Shown: piece by piece, positions 1 to 9,773 of the stretch
How positions within the stretch are numbered: the stretch's first letter is position 1
Layout of the letters: each line of letters opens with the position of its first letter
NCBI GenBank assembly: GCA_027422505.1
Contig: JAPQWV010000001.1
Coordinates: 9,052,001 to 9,116,000 of the forward strand
Origin: Craterostigma plantagineum
Lineage: Eukaryota > Streptophyta > Magnoliopsida > Lamiales > Linderniaceae
Direction of reading: 5' to 3'
Length of the DNA: 64,000 nt
Program-made: the position numbers and the translations under genes
The notes under the pieces: generated by a model
What the model was told of the DNA's origin: nothing
The model's input: the letters and a program-made list of their open reading frames with translations, nothing else
The model's database searches: none

Positions 1-1035
1 GGAGGTCTAACATCATTACCCATGCTAAAGGAGTCCATTTCTTGTGTTTTGGATGTGATCGTTAACGTGTAATGTGAGGAAAGGTTAATTGAAATCAAAA
101 GTTGGGCCAAAACTTAATTTTGAGAATTTGACTTTGACTTAAGGGTTTGGTTCACGAATTTGGGCAGGAATGTGATTCGCAATTGGGAATTGGTTCAAGT
201 TCGTGAGATAATAAGGGTTCGTGAAATTCAATTCGAAGACTTAGATTTCGCGAAGTGAAGGATTGTGAAGTGAGTTGAGAGGTTGATTCTCAAAAGATGA
301 CCTTGATTTGCGAAGTGGGCTAGTTCTTTGAGTTCGCAAACAGGTTGAGGTTCGTGAAGACGATTCGCGACTTGATCTAAAGTTCTGTCTCTTTCACTGG
401 TTGGCGAACCGAATTCGCGAAGTAGTTTGATCGCGAATTTATCTGAAGGTTCGCGAACTTAAACTGTGACACAATTTTGCGAAGTGATGAGAGAATTCGC
501 GAATTGCAATTCGTGAAGTTGACTCACGAAGTTGAGTGTTGACTTTCTGAGAACTCGTGAAATTCCAACCCGCGAAACTCTAATTTGCGAAGTTTCTGAA
601 CTCTAATCAGTGCGTAACCCTGATTCGTGAATTGGTTGGATTCGCGAAGAATGTTGGAAACACTGATTCATGAATTGACTTGATACCTTCAATTCACGTT
701 CAACCCTTAGTCTGAAATCGTGAAAATCCCTAACAAGCGCACTGGATTCGTGGCACTGGTTCGCAAGCTGAGAATTGGTGAGCTTAAACCCAAAACCAAG
801 CGCGTTCGCGAGTTCAAGAACAGACTGAATAACAGAGCTGTTCTTCAACTTTTCAGACAAAAATCCAACAAATTTCAGAACTGATAGCTGCACGTAAAAC
901 TGCCTTAGCACATCAGAACAGCCTCCGAAAGTAGCTTAAACCCACGAGTTTGAGCTTTGTAACGAAAGCTGAAAAATCACAAGAACTCACACTGCCGATT
1001 CTTTAAAGCTTGAAATGAAGTTTCCTCACCTACAC

Positions 1036-1053
1036 GCTTGCTCTGATACCACT
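1036..1053 (-). promoter_or_regulatory. Primer binding site of C3a
   Basis: The minus strand reads TGGTATCAGAGC within two to three bases of the LTR end. This matches the 3' end of plant initiator tRNA-Met, the usual minus-strand primer for copia and many gypsy elements. Confidence 0.85.
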
Positions 1054-1334
1054 TGTAATTCCAGATTATCCAAGAACACTTCAATAGATTAAACCTTCGT
1101 AGAATGTGAATAGTATGCTTTTTTAGGTTTAGTGTTGAATACGTGAGATTTTAGCAAATGGAAAACTTGGTTAAAAACTTGTTAGGGTTTAAGCTTAAAT
1201 ACCTTCCATTGGGCCCCTAACAAGCCCATTACAACGACAACCCATCTACGTACAATAAAGCGTATAAAATACATCATAAAGAAATAGCAAGACTTAGAAT
1301 AAATATATTGGACACTTCTAAAATATTCCTAACA
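1054..1334 (-). repeat. 5' LTR of C3a (281 bp)
   Basis: The LTR is bounded by TG and CA. Read on the minus strand it starts TGTTAGGAATATTTTAGAAG and ends GGAATTACA. A closely similar copy lies at 50329-50627. The internal side is fixed by the primer site to the left. Confidence 0.88.
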
Positions 1335-2334
1335 CCTCCAATGAACGATTTATGATCTCATCTCTCGTTCAATCCCGGTGTGGCATTTTTATTTCAAATT
1401 TTCACCCAAATCTTTCGAACCAAAACTTTTGAACCAAATCGGTATTTGATTCGCTTTAGCATTCGATTTCTTACTTGATTATGATTGTTAGTTCTAGATT
1501 TGAATTATTAGCTCTAGATTATTGCATTTAATGTTTAACTTGGGGGATTTTTAGGTTGTTGCTCGATTAGGGCTTTTTGAAGCTTAAGTTGGGTCTTTTC
1601 TTTTCATTTTTCTTGTAGGTTTTCAACAAGAAATTACGATTCTTATTTTTGAGAAGCTGTCAGTTTATTTTTGGTACATCTTGCTTACAATTTAGTAAAA
1701 TAAATGCATCATAATGGTACGATGTGTTGTTGTAGATTGGACTGTATGCTTGAACAGAATGATAATTGAATTTGATTACTTAGCAATGGTAATTTATTTT
1801 GCAATGGTCATTTTCCGTTTATGCAGTAACATATTCCGATGTATTTTTTATTTTATTTAATTGTGTATTTAATACCAGAGTCCCGCGAGTAAGCTGACCA
1901 ATAAATTTACATGCATATTATGTGCTTATGTGGCTCATATTTTGTGTATATATAATTACGTGCTCACATTATAATTGACTTGTTGGGAAATATTGGGACG
2001 TAGAATATTTCGAAAGGATGAGAAGGTGTGAGATGGGATTTCGAAAGAATGATTTTCGAAATAGTAGACTTTCGAAAAGAAATTGTGAAGTTGAAATTTT
2101 CGAAAGTAGATAGAGTATAAAAATTTCGAGAGACATGAGATTGCGAAAATTAGATCTTCGAAAGGTAGGATTTTCGAATGAGTGTGAGTTGCAAAAACTA
2201 GATTATTAATGAAGGAGGTTTTCGATAGATAGCAGATTTGTAAATTTAGATTTGAATGGGGAGATTTTTGCAACCTAAGAATTTTCGCAAAGGCTAGTAT
2301 CGAAAACTTAGTTAAGGGGGAAACTATTTTAATA

Positions 2335-2577
2335 CTACCTCCGTCCCAAATCATTTTGGACATTTTACTATATCGGGCGTCCCAAATCGTTTTGGACATT
2401 TCCTTTTATAGCAAAAAACTACTACAAACAATCAATATAATATTATTAAATATTCTTAAAAGAAGTGTCAAAATACACACTTTTTTACCTTTTAATTGTA
2501 CTATATTATTAAAATATCCAATTTCTTAAAAACCGTGTCATACCCCAAATGTCCGAAACGGTTTGGGACGGAGGGAG
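2335..2577. mobile_element. Stowaway-like MITE (243 bp)
   Basis: The terminal inverted repeats are CTACCTCCGTCCCAAAT on the left and, read inverted, CTCCCTCCGTCCCAAAC on the right. They are flanked by TA on both sides (2333-2334 and 2578-2579). CTCCCTCCGT-type ends and a TA duplication are the hallmarks of Stowaway (Tc1/mariner) MITEs. The left arm contains a second, partial copy of the terminal word (about 2378-2402). It has no coding capacity; a mariner transposase elsewhere would mobilise it. Confidence 0.85.
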
Positions 2578-3372
2578 TAATAAAATAACATATGTTACAT
2601 GAGGTGAAGATAAACATTAATAAAGTAGGGGTCGATGTCATTTGTTTATCATAACACGCAAACCATAGGTTAAGAAAGAAGGAAAAATAATTCATATCAT
2701 TAGCAAAACTTTCGAAAACTCAAGTAGGGAGAAAACAAAGAACTTGAACATTGACCATCCTTAAGCTTGGAGAAGGCATAATATTTTACCATGATTTTTC
2801 GGTTTAGTTCATGTTTTAACATGTTCTAAGTATTAGCATGCACGAAAATTTCAAAAGGTTCATGTTTAATATAAATTCTGGTTTTCGAAGGTCTGAACAT
2901 ATTTTGAAGTTCTTATGGTATTCATCGTGTTCTTGAGGAAATGATATTTTGATCGAAGGTTTTAAGATTTTTGAATGTTATAAGTGTTTTAGGAATTCAG
3001 ATTTTCGGATGATTAGGTTTAAGTTTGTTTGTGATAATTAATTTTCGGGTATGATAGCATAGTTTTCGAAATTGATAAAATTTTCGGGCATGTCATTGTT
3101 TATGGGAATTTAATTTTCGGATAGGCATAAGTTTTCGGCAATTCAAGTTTTTGGGCTTTGTAAAGTTTTCGAGATTGTTGTAATTTTCAGGCATGGAATA
3201 AAATTTTCGATACTTGGTTTTCGAACAATTAAAGTTTTCGGGTATGTTATAAAGTTTTCGGGACTTTCGAAAATTTTCGGGTGTAAAGGAAGTTTTCGAA
3301 ATTTTGGTCGATGCGGGCCAAAATTTTTTCGCATAAGTGATAGAGTTCAGGCCGAAAACAATTTTTGCGGGC

Positions 3373-3377
3373 TTAGG
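3373..3377. repeat. Left target-site copy for G1 (TTAGG)
   Basis: TTAGG directly abuts the LTR at 3378. The same five bases occur at 46236-46240, two bases (TA) beyond the other LTR end. I read this as the 5-bp target duplication with two extra bases kept at one end. Confidence 0.65.
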
Positions 3378-5119
3378 TGAAACGACCCTACTCCCTAAAT
3401 ACGTATATTGGCGGGTTTACTCAGCGTATGCAGCGAAAAACCCATTCAATAAAAACTTTTTAAAACATAATAATAACATGTACTGGGCCGAAGCCCAAAA
3501 ATCTAAACCCGAAAGTATGAAATTGTTTTACAACACACACATTTATAATTTAGACCGAAGCCCAATTATTAAAAGTATGAAACACAAATTGAGAATACTC
3601 CACAGGTCACGTCCCCATGTACTGCCCCGCACTCAAAAGTCCGTGGAGTCACCGCCATCAGCCGCGTCACCTACATACGTAAACCCTGAGCTTTTGCCGA
3701 GTAGATGAAAACATGCAATGCATATGCTCTCACACCCCAATCCCGACTTATCTCACAAATATACACATTCGACTCTTTTCTCATATCTTATTTCATCACG
3801 TCACATCACATCACATCAGGGCCCGAGGCTTAGGAACTAAAGGCAACACGCGCGTGCAGGGGTCCGTAGCTCGGGAGGCCCCACTCCCCAAGGGGTCAGT
3901 AGCTCGGGAGGCCCCACTCCCCCATATAAAGTGCGCCTTAGTTCTAACCTCACTCATACAACTCGTCGACCATCACTCGGTTATAATCTACCCCACTCAA
4001 TGTCACTGTACGATAATACCATGACTTCGCACTCCCCTCGTAACAAGTGTATGCAAATGCCGTGCAAGTAAAATGCAACATATAAAAAACGCAACATATT
4101 CTCCCCACATTTATATATTACATATCGGCCCGAAACCGTAACCACCAAACTTCCTCCCGATTTTATACTAAAAGTTCTAAGTTTAATTCTTTCTACCTTA
4201 CGGCTATAATTTCACAATTGATCCCTAATTTAAAATATTTTAAAATTCTAACGCCAGTTTTAGTTTAAGTTCCAAAAATATTTTAGAAATTATTAATCTT
4301 TCCCAAATTTAAAACATTTCAAAATATATCGCAGATTTTTCAGAAATTACAAATTTGCCCCAAGATTTTTGAAAATTCACGATTAACCCTAACCGAAATA
4401 TATAATGTTTATTCACGATTCACGATTAACCATAAAGACCCCAACCGAATTTTAAAAATATTTAGTAAACACCTCGGAAATTTTGAAAATTACTCTAAGG
4501 TCCCTAGTCGAGATTTTTAATATCTATTTAACCTTCCAAAAATTGTGAAATTTACATAGAGTTCACTAACCAAGATTTTTTTTTTATTTAATTTCATAAA
4601 CTTTCGATATTTATACAATTCACCCCAACCAAATTTTTAGAACATTTATTTTTAATCCGAGAGTTTCTAAAAATTTAGTTTTAACCCCAACCGATTTTAT
4701 TGATTATTTATTTAAGCCCAAGAATTCTAAATTTAAATTTGACCCTAGAAAGCCCTAATTTGCACCACTACTTAAATTTTTGCCCTATCCTCTTAATTCA
4801 AAATCTTCTAACCCTATTTTCAAGTATTCATCCTCCCTAAGCTAACCGAAATATATATATATATATATATATACACATATGAGCATAAAACACAAAATTC
4901 ATGCAAGTAAATTATCACTACCACATAGGACGAAGAATTTAATCACGATCATGTTAGCATGTAATATTCACGAATCCTAATATCGTTTACGTACGTAGGT
5001 GATCTTCACCTACCTTAATCCGTAGAAAGTTGTGTTACGAGTGAATAATCCCGACCCTTCGATCCCGAGCTCCTCCTCGTCCGTGAGCTTCTCCTTTTCT
5101 TTTTTTTTTCTCTTTCTCT

Positions 5120-5162
<43 letters not shown>

Positions 5163-5788
5163 CCTCTCCTCTCTATCTCGTGTCCTTCTCTAAAATTTTT
5201 TGTCTAATTTATTCTTGTTATCATAGTGTATTAGGTAGCTTTTGATGACTTGATCCTTGTCTACAAGTGCTTGGAGTGTCACTTATTCCTTTTCTCCTCT
5301 TCATTTTCTCCCCACCTCCCTGTAGTTGAGTTGTTAATTTATATTTAGGGTAATAAAGTATGAATTAGTTTTATTTTTATATTTTGTTTGTTTCATTTTT
5401 TTTTGAGTTGGTTTGTTTTGTTTGATTTGTTTTGTGTTTGATTCTATTAATATTATAGTATTTTTGGGTCAAAGTAATGATGTGTAAGGAGGTCCCTATC
5501 CGTTTAAAAATTTTGGCCCTTTTGTTATTTATTTTATTATTATTATCATTAATATTATTATTATTATTATATTTTATTGGGCCAAGATTCCTAATTTTAA
5601 TCTATCTCTGACAATTGGGCCATTATTTTTCTTTTGGCCCAATTGGGCCATTATTATTATTATTATTATTTTTCATTATCGGGTCAAATTCTAAATTCTT
5701 GTCTTCACTGGGGAAGAAAATCGGTGTATGTTCGAAATTTCGACTTCATACCGTCCGAATATTAATAAAATAATCCCGTATTAATACA
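3378..5788 (-). repeat. 3' LTR of G1 (2411 bp)
   Basis: Begins TGAAACGACCC and ends TAATACA on the plus strand, followed by a polypurine tract of the minus-strand element. It matches 43448-46233 along its length but lacks about 300 bp of the CCCCAACCGA-rich block that the 5' copy has. It holds a GC-rich direct repeat (about 3858-3932), an AT dinucleotide run (about 4852-4873) and a CT run (about 5123-5160). Open frames inside it are conserved between the LTRs only because LTRs are copies of one another. Confidence 0.9.
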
Positions 5789-5803
5789 TCCTCCCCCCCT
5801 TAC
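5789..5803 (-). promoter_or_regulatory. Polypurine tract of G1
   Basis: The minus strand reads AAGGGGGGGAGGA immediately before the 3' LTR. This is the plus-strand priming site of reverse transcription. Confidence 0.85.
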
Positions 5804-5822
5804 AAGAATTTCGTCCCCGAAA

Positions 5823-6907
5823 TTATATTGAAAGAAATAAATTGGGGTAACAAATCTTCATGTCATCCTCTCGTTCCCATGTGGCTTCCTCAACCGTCTG
5901 GTTTCGCCACAGTACCTTGACTAGCGGAATGTTCCTGTTCCGAAGTCGCTTTACCTCGTGCATCAGAATCTCTACCGGTTCTTCTTCATGGCTCAAATCC
6001 GGTTTGAGTTGTTGGTGAAGTGACTCACTTCCCATCACATGATTTGGGTTCCCAACGTATTTGCGTATGGTTGATACGTGAAATACGTCGTGTACTTGGG
6101 CTAACGAGGCGGGTAATTCCAGTTGGTAGGCAACTTCCCCTACTTTCTTGAGTATTTTGAAAGGACCAATGTATCTCGGACTCAATTTGCCCTTCTTCCC
6201 GGATCGCTTGACACCTCTCATCGGGGATATCTTCAAGAATACCAAATCTCCTTCTGCAAATTCCAATGGCCTTCGTCGCTGATCAGCGTAGCCCTTTTGA
6301 TGATTTTGGGCAGTTTGCATTCGCTCTCGAATCTTCGTTATTGCCTCTGTCATTTCTCGTATCATATCGGACCCCAGAAGTGCTCGTTCGCCGAGTTCAT
6401 CCCAGTGTACCGGGGATCTGCATTTTCGCCCGTATAAGGCTTCGTATGGCGCCATCCCGATAGTAGCGTGAGTTGTTGTACGAGAATTCGATCAACGAAA
6501 GATATTTGCTCCATGTTCCCTTGAAGTCTAGGACACAGGCTCGGAGCATATCTCCGAGAGTTTGGATAGTTCGTTCTGATTGTCCGTCGGTTTGAGGATG
6601 ATAAGCGGTGCTGAATGAAAGCTTTGTTCCCATTGCTTTCTGTAAGCTCGCCCAGAATTTAGACAGGAATCTCGAGTCTCGATCCGATACTATGGACGAA
6701 GGAATCCCATGAAGTCGAACAATTTCTTGAATATACAATCTAGCATGTTGCTCGAGAGTAAAAATGAACTAAATAGGTAGAAAATGGGCAGATTTGGTTA
6801 ATCGATCTACAATTACCCAAATGGCGTCGTGGCCTTTCACAGTTTTCGATAAGCCGACGACAAAGTCCTTGGTAATATGCTCCCATTTCCACTCAGGAAT
6901 AGAGAAG
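5823..6907 (-). pseudogene. pol: G1 integrase C-terminal part with chromodomain (pol 3' end)
   Basis: Encodes the C-terminal half of a Ty3/gypsy integrase. In order are the [14 protein letters not shown] and SDRDSRF blocks, [15 protein letters not shown] with the catalytic Glu, the GPF-type region (SPRYIGPF), HDVFHVSTIRKY and a chromodomain (EILMHEVKRLRNRNIPLVK, then WRNQTVEEATWE). Chromodomains on integrase are known in chromoviruses and are thought to steer insertion into heterochromatin. A stop near 6768 and a frameshift near 6450 (after YNNSRY) break the frame. The 5' part of integrase resumes at 41598, beyond C1. Confidence 0.92.
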
Positions 6908-6912
6908 GGTTG
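6908..6912. repeat. Target-site duplication of C1, left (GGTTG)
   Basis: GGTTG abuts the C1 LTR at 6913 and recurs at 41598-41602 directly after the other LTR. On both sides it belongs to the same G1 integrase codons (around LQP), so the duplication is confirmed by coding context. Confidence 0.93.
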
Positions 6913-7298
6913 TGTTGGTCCCTATTTCCATCCAAACAATCTACAATGAACGAATTTACCACGCTAATGATAGAAGATTTAAAGATCGAACGTGGGGTGG
7001 GTTAGTGTAGACGATGGGTGCTTTGAAAATGGTTTCTACTATTCAATACACACGCAACTTAAACATACTACACCAAAAACACACACCCTAATGAATTAGG
7101 GTTTGGAGGTATATATACCACATTAGTTGGTATATTATACCCCTAGCAACTAAGAATTAGAATATTACAAACTAGCCCAAAGTTAATTAAATACAAACCA
7201 AATAAGATAAACACAATGAAACTCCATTAGTGTTCAATCTTCAATTCAGCGCGGGTTATCTTTTTTGGGCAACATGGAGAATCTGTCGAGTCCTAACA
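6913..7298 (-). repeat. 3' LTR of C1 (386 bp)
   Basis: Plus-strand ends are TGTTGGTCCC and GAGTCCTAACA. It matches 41263-41597 up to about 7220; the last roughly 80 bp differ completely. The polypurine tract follows at once. Confidence 0.9.
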
Positions 7299-7318
7299 AT
7301 CTCCCCTTGCTCCCCCTG
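7299..7318 (-). promoter_or_regulatory. Polypurine tract of C1 (double)
   Basis: The minus strand reads CAGGGGGAGCAAGGGGAGAT, two purine blocks in tandem, directly before the 3' LTR. Confidence 0.82.
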
Positions 7319-7614
7319 CAAAGGCTGTCTTGTGGGGGTTGAATGCACTTTCAGCAACTCTCTTGTCTTGACGCTATACGTTGTAGATCGGATGTATGCT
7401 GTGATCCACGCCCCGATATTCGTTTCTTGATGATGTCGCAGATCTTTGAAATTTTGTTTGCATCTTGTCCTTGTCTTTTACCGTAGTTTGAAGTCGTCAA
7501 GTCTTCTCCAATCTTCTTTTTCTCAGTGCCAGATTTGTCTTCGTCGAAGGAAATTGTCTGGTTCGGCCTCGAGGAAGCTTATCTAGCTCCAGAACAAGGT
7601 ATGTGTGTGGTGTC

Positions 7615-8095
7615 TTTTAACATGTGCCAAAGCTCCTTTGGAATGTGACGTTGGTGGTTCTAGTGGAGTTCAGCTTCATCGTAGTAAGCGCGGCGGAATT
7701 TTATTGGTGAGCGTGGGTTGTGTTATAAATGTGCCAAGGCTCCTTCTGAATTGACGTTGAGTGCAAGAGAGCCCGGCTTCATAGTGGTACGCGCGGCGGA
7801 AGTTGTTGGGTGGTCCAACCTGTTTGTTATACGTATCCCCTTCTCCCCCTCATGGCGATTCGTGTAAACGAGATCGGCATGCTTATATAGGAATCCCAGA
7901 AGGACACTAACGACAGGTCGGTGCGGGTAATAACCAGACAGAGCCACTAAGGCAATCCGTCAACACGACTTCGGAGACTAACTCCAAGACGTGGCCTGTG
8001 ACGACAAAACTTGATAAACCAGGGCCACTTAGGCATCCCGTTTACATCGTTCAAGAGTCTAGCTCGAGACGATGGCCTAGTCCGTTGTTGTTTTG
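7615..8095. repeat. Two short tandem duplications in the C1 3' region
   Basis: Unit A starts near 7619 and again near 7725 (about 107 bp; shared GTGCCAA, GCTCCTT, GACGTT, CAGCTTCAT or CGGCTTCAT, and GCGCGGCGGAA). Unit B starts near 7911 and 8017 (shared CCAGACAGAGCCACTAAGGC, or CCAGGGCCACTTAGGC in the second copy, ending GATGGCCT or ACGTGGCCT). Each pair is clearly related but diverged. Confidence 0.6.
7723..7947 (-). pseudogene. Possible relic of copia ORF3 in C1
   Basis: A 74-codon minus-strand frame that contains NRHEGEKGIR. Both better ORF3 copies have QDPHEGEKRPR or QDRHEGE at the matching place, and all three encode it through a purine-rich ATGAGGGGGAGA-type stretch. Nothing else in the frame aligns by eye. 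The short shared motif could be a polypurine tract rather than a protein relic, so this is tentative. Confidence 0.35.
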
Positions 8096-8814
8096 ATGTT
8101 GCAACGGTAGGACTTCCTTCCAATCTTGGAATCACATCTACGAGAGACGTGTCTATGGAAGTTCTGATCTGGTCACGAAGTCCAGATAAGAAAAAAGGCA
8201 TGTGTCCTAAAAATATAAAACATTTTGGTAGTGAGGACACCTAGACTCGATGTGTTCAAGAAAGTTCAGTGGTGTGGGGCTAACTACCACTTAGTTCAAT
8301 ATCTCCCGCTTCCAAGTGAAGCGGTGATAGCTACGTGGCTCCCCGTGATTTGATGAAACATCGGTCTATTGGGAGATCGATGAGTGGGTAAGACTCGGTT
8401 GTGCATGCGCCGTTGGACCAAATGAGGCGACTTCTACCCGGGAGCTGATAAAAGATCAACTCCTGTACCTATATGGGATGGCCCGAATGTTTTGTGAGGT
8501 GAGGGTTATGTGTGTCGTCTGCTCTTCGATCTTGTCAAGATTGCCAAAAAAAATGTGGCTGATCGACTTGAAATCTTCACTAACACTCGGCTATGTTGCG
8601 GGGTTAGGCTCAGTTTGGTCTGACTGAACCATGGGAACCTAGAATCCTTGCGTCCGTCAATTTTGGTGAGTGCTGCTTCATCAGCAAGTCGGAGCAGGGC
8701 GGTTGAGATCATCTTCGTGCTTGTGTATGGAGGTCACCCTTTTGTAATTCTCGAACTCTTGAGGGTCGAGTTTTCAAGTGAAGTTCGTCTTCGGAGGTGG
8801 AAGCGCCTGAGAGG

Positions 8815-8940
8815 GTTTTTCTTTCTTTTTCTTTTCTTTTTTTTTCTTCTTTTCTTTTCCCTTTTTTTGCTTTTCTTTTCCCTTTTTTTTGGGTATACTT
8901 ATATATATATACATATATATGTATATATATATTATCGTAA
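8815..8940. repeat. Pyrimidine tract followed by AT-rich microsatellite
   Basis: 8815-8892 is almost pure T/C on the plus strand, so purine-only on the sense (minus) strand of C1. It is followed by TATATATA-type repeats to about 8933. It is low complexity, and a secondary plus-strand priming role is only conceivable. Confidence 0.75.
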
Positions 8941-9020
8941 TAGTAGTAGATAAGTAGTATCGAAATAGTAATAGATATAGGTATATGTATACTTATATGT
9001 ATATGGGTTAAATGAAGTTT

Positions 9021-9105
9021 CTCCCCCTCAAATCGTACACCTAAGGTGTACTCCCCCTAAAAATGTACTCTCCCCTCGTAAATATGGAGTTATACTCCCC
9101 CTCAA
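9021..9105 (-). promoter_or_regulatory. Cluster of four polypurine-tract-like motifs
   Basis: On the minus strand TGAGGGGGAG, TTAGGGGGAG, GAGGGGAGAG and GAGGGGGAG occur at about 9021, 9051, 9069 and 9095. Multiple upstream polypurine tracts of the AGGGGGAG type are described for Sireviruses. The regular spacing suggests a tandemly repeated unit. Confidence 0.65.
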
Positions 9106-9439
9106 AGCATGCACGTTTAATCATGTAAGTTCTCTCCCAATTAAATAAGCGTGAGCGTATTTATTTATTTTCAGATCAGATGCATACTAAAGAATTATTG
9201 TTCTTTAAAAATGCATTAGAATGTATGTTTTTCGCTATTTAACACTTAAAATAGGTATTTTAACGTTTCAGCTTATATGCATACGCGAATGTTTAAGCTT
9301 GAATTTTTTTCTTTTTAAATATGTATGCATAATGAAAATATACCAATGAGAGGGTATTAGACATTCCAGTTCATATGCATGCTAAAATTTAACATTTAAA
9401 GTTCTTTTGAATCATGCATGTGTATAATGTACCCTCATG

Positions 9440-9575
9440 TGATTGCTCGCATCGCTATCCAGTCGTGTATGTGGAGCAACCGAAGGTACCATACACGCTG
9501 GGATGTTTAGCTGCTCTCATCGCATACCAGTCATGGGTGTGGAGCAGCTCTCTTAGTACCTACCCATGCTGGGAA
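9440..9575 (-). pseudogene. Decayed, duplicated copia protease active-site region of C1
   Basis: Two adjacent degraded copies (about 9440-9500 and 9510-9570) resemble the C2 protease core WYLDSGCSTHMTG. The DNA shared with C2 includes GGTACC, GTTGCTCCACA and CATGACTGG-type strings. No frame is open and the active-site Asp-Ser-Gly is not preserved in either copy. The position directly after gag supports the call. Confidence 0.55.
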
Positions 9576-9773
9576 TCTGCAAGAACTTTATCGGGACTTT
9601 GGTACCCATTTTTGGATGGGTCATCCCTTGTTAGCAGAAAACAAGTTAAGCACATTTGGTTCAGATATTGATCCTAAATCATCCTTTAACGTCCTATTCA
9701 ATTTGATTTGTGATTTAGGAATCCAGGTTTGGTGAACAAGGGAAATGACATATCAGCGCCAGTGAACGTGTGC

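Larger units (their letters stand above)
1..1334 (-). mobile_element. Copia element C3a, 5' end only (leader plus 5' LTR), truncated by the window edge
   Basis: On the minus strand this is a 5' LTR (1334 to 1054), a tRNA-Met-type primer site and about 1 kb of untranslated leader that runs off the left edge. The LTR is the same family as the one at 50329-50627. The leader has no credible coding frame. It is full of TTCGCGAA and TTCGTGAA words, mainly between 160 and 800. Superfamily is inferred from the shared LTR with C3b, whose internal DNA carries copia ORF3. Gag and pol would lie outside the window. Confidence 0.8.
1335..3377. other. Non-coding AT-rich DNA, left flank of the G1 insertion
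   Basis: No credible gene is seen. 1335-1965 is plain AT-rich sequence. From about 1966 to 3377 (outside the MITE at 2335-2577) the DNA is filled with TTTTCGAAA and TTTTCGGG words at irregular spacing. The same style resumes at 46241-46780 on the other side of G1, so the two pieces were contiguous before G1 inserted. The open frames here contain no recognisable domain and follow the repeated words. Confidence 0.6.
7319..9430 (-). other. C1 3' non-coding region between protease relic and 3' LTR
   Basis: About 2.1 kb without an intact gene. It contains two pairs of roughly 110-bp tandem repeats (about 7615-8095), a probable ORF3 relic, a 75-nt pyrimidine tract followed by AT microsatellite (8815-8940) and a cluster of polypurine tracts (9021-9105). 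It occupies the place where C2 has spacer plus ORF3. I infer that it is the collapsed remnant of that region. Confidence 0.6.

Noticed and set aside
160..800. CRISPR-like or satellite array from TTCGCGAA repeats
   Set aside because: Words are short, irregularly spaced and degenerate, and the sequence is a plant retroelement leader.
1036..1053. tRNA-like fragment
   Set aside because: Only the 3'-end complement is present next to an LTR, so it is a primer site; the same holds at 39841, 41247, 43431 and 49744.
3337..4024. Plus-strand open frames in the G1 3' LTR, with a near-identical partner at 43586-44116
   Set aside because: Conserved only because both are LTRs of one element; no domain and no codon-like pattern of change.
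6123..6463. Plus-strand frames of 65-104 codons opposite G1 integrase
   Set aside because: Shadows of the integrase frame on the other strand.
9414..9671. 85-codon plus-strand frame
   Set aside because: It is antisense to the decayed protease region of C1.
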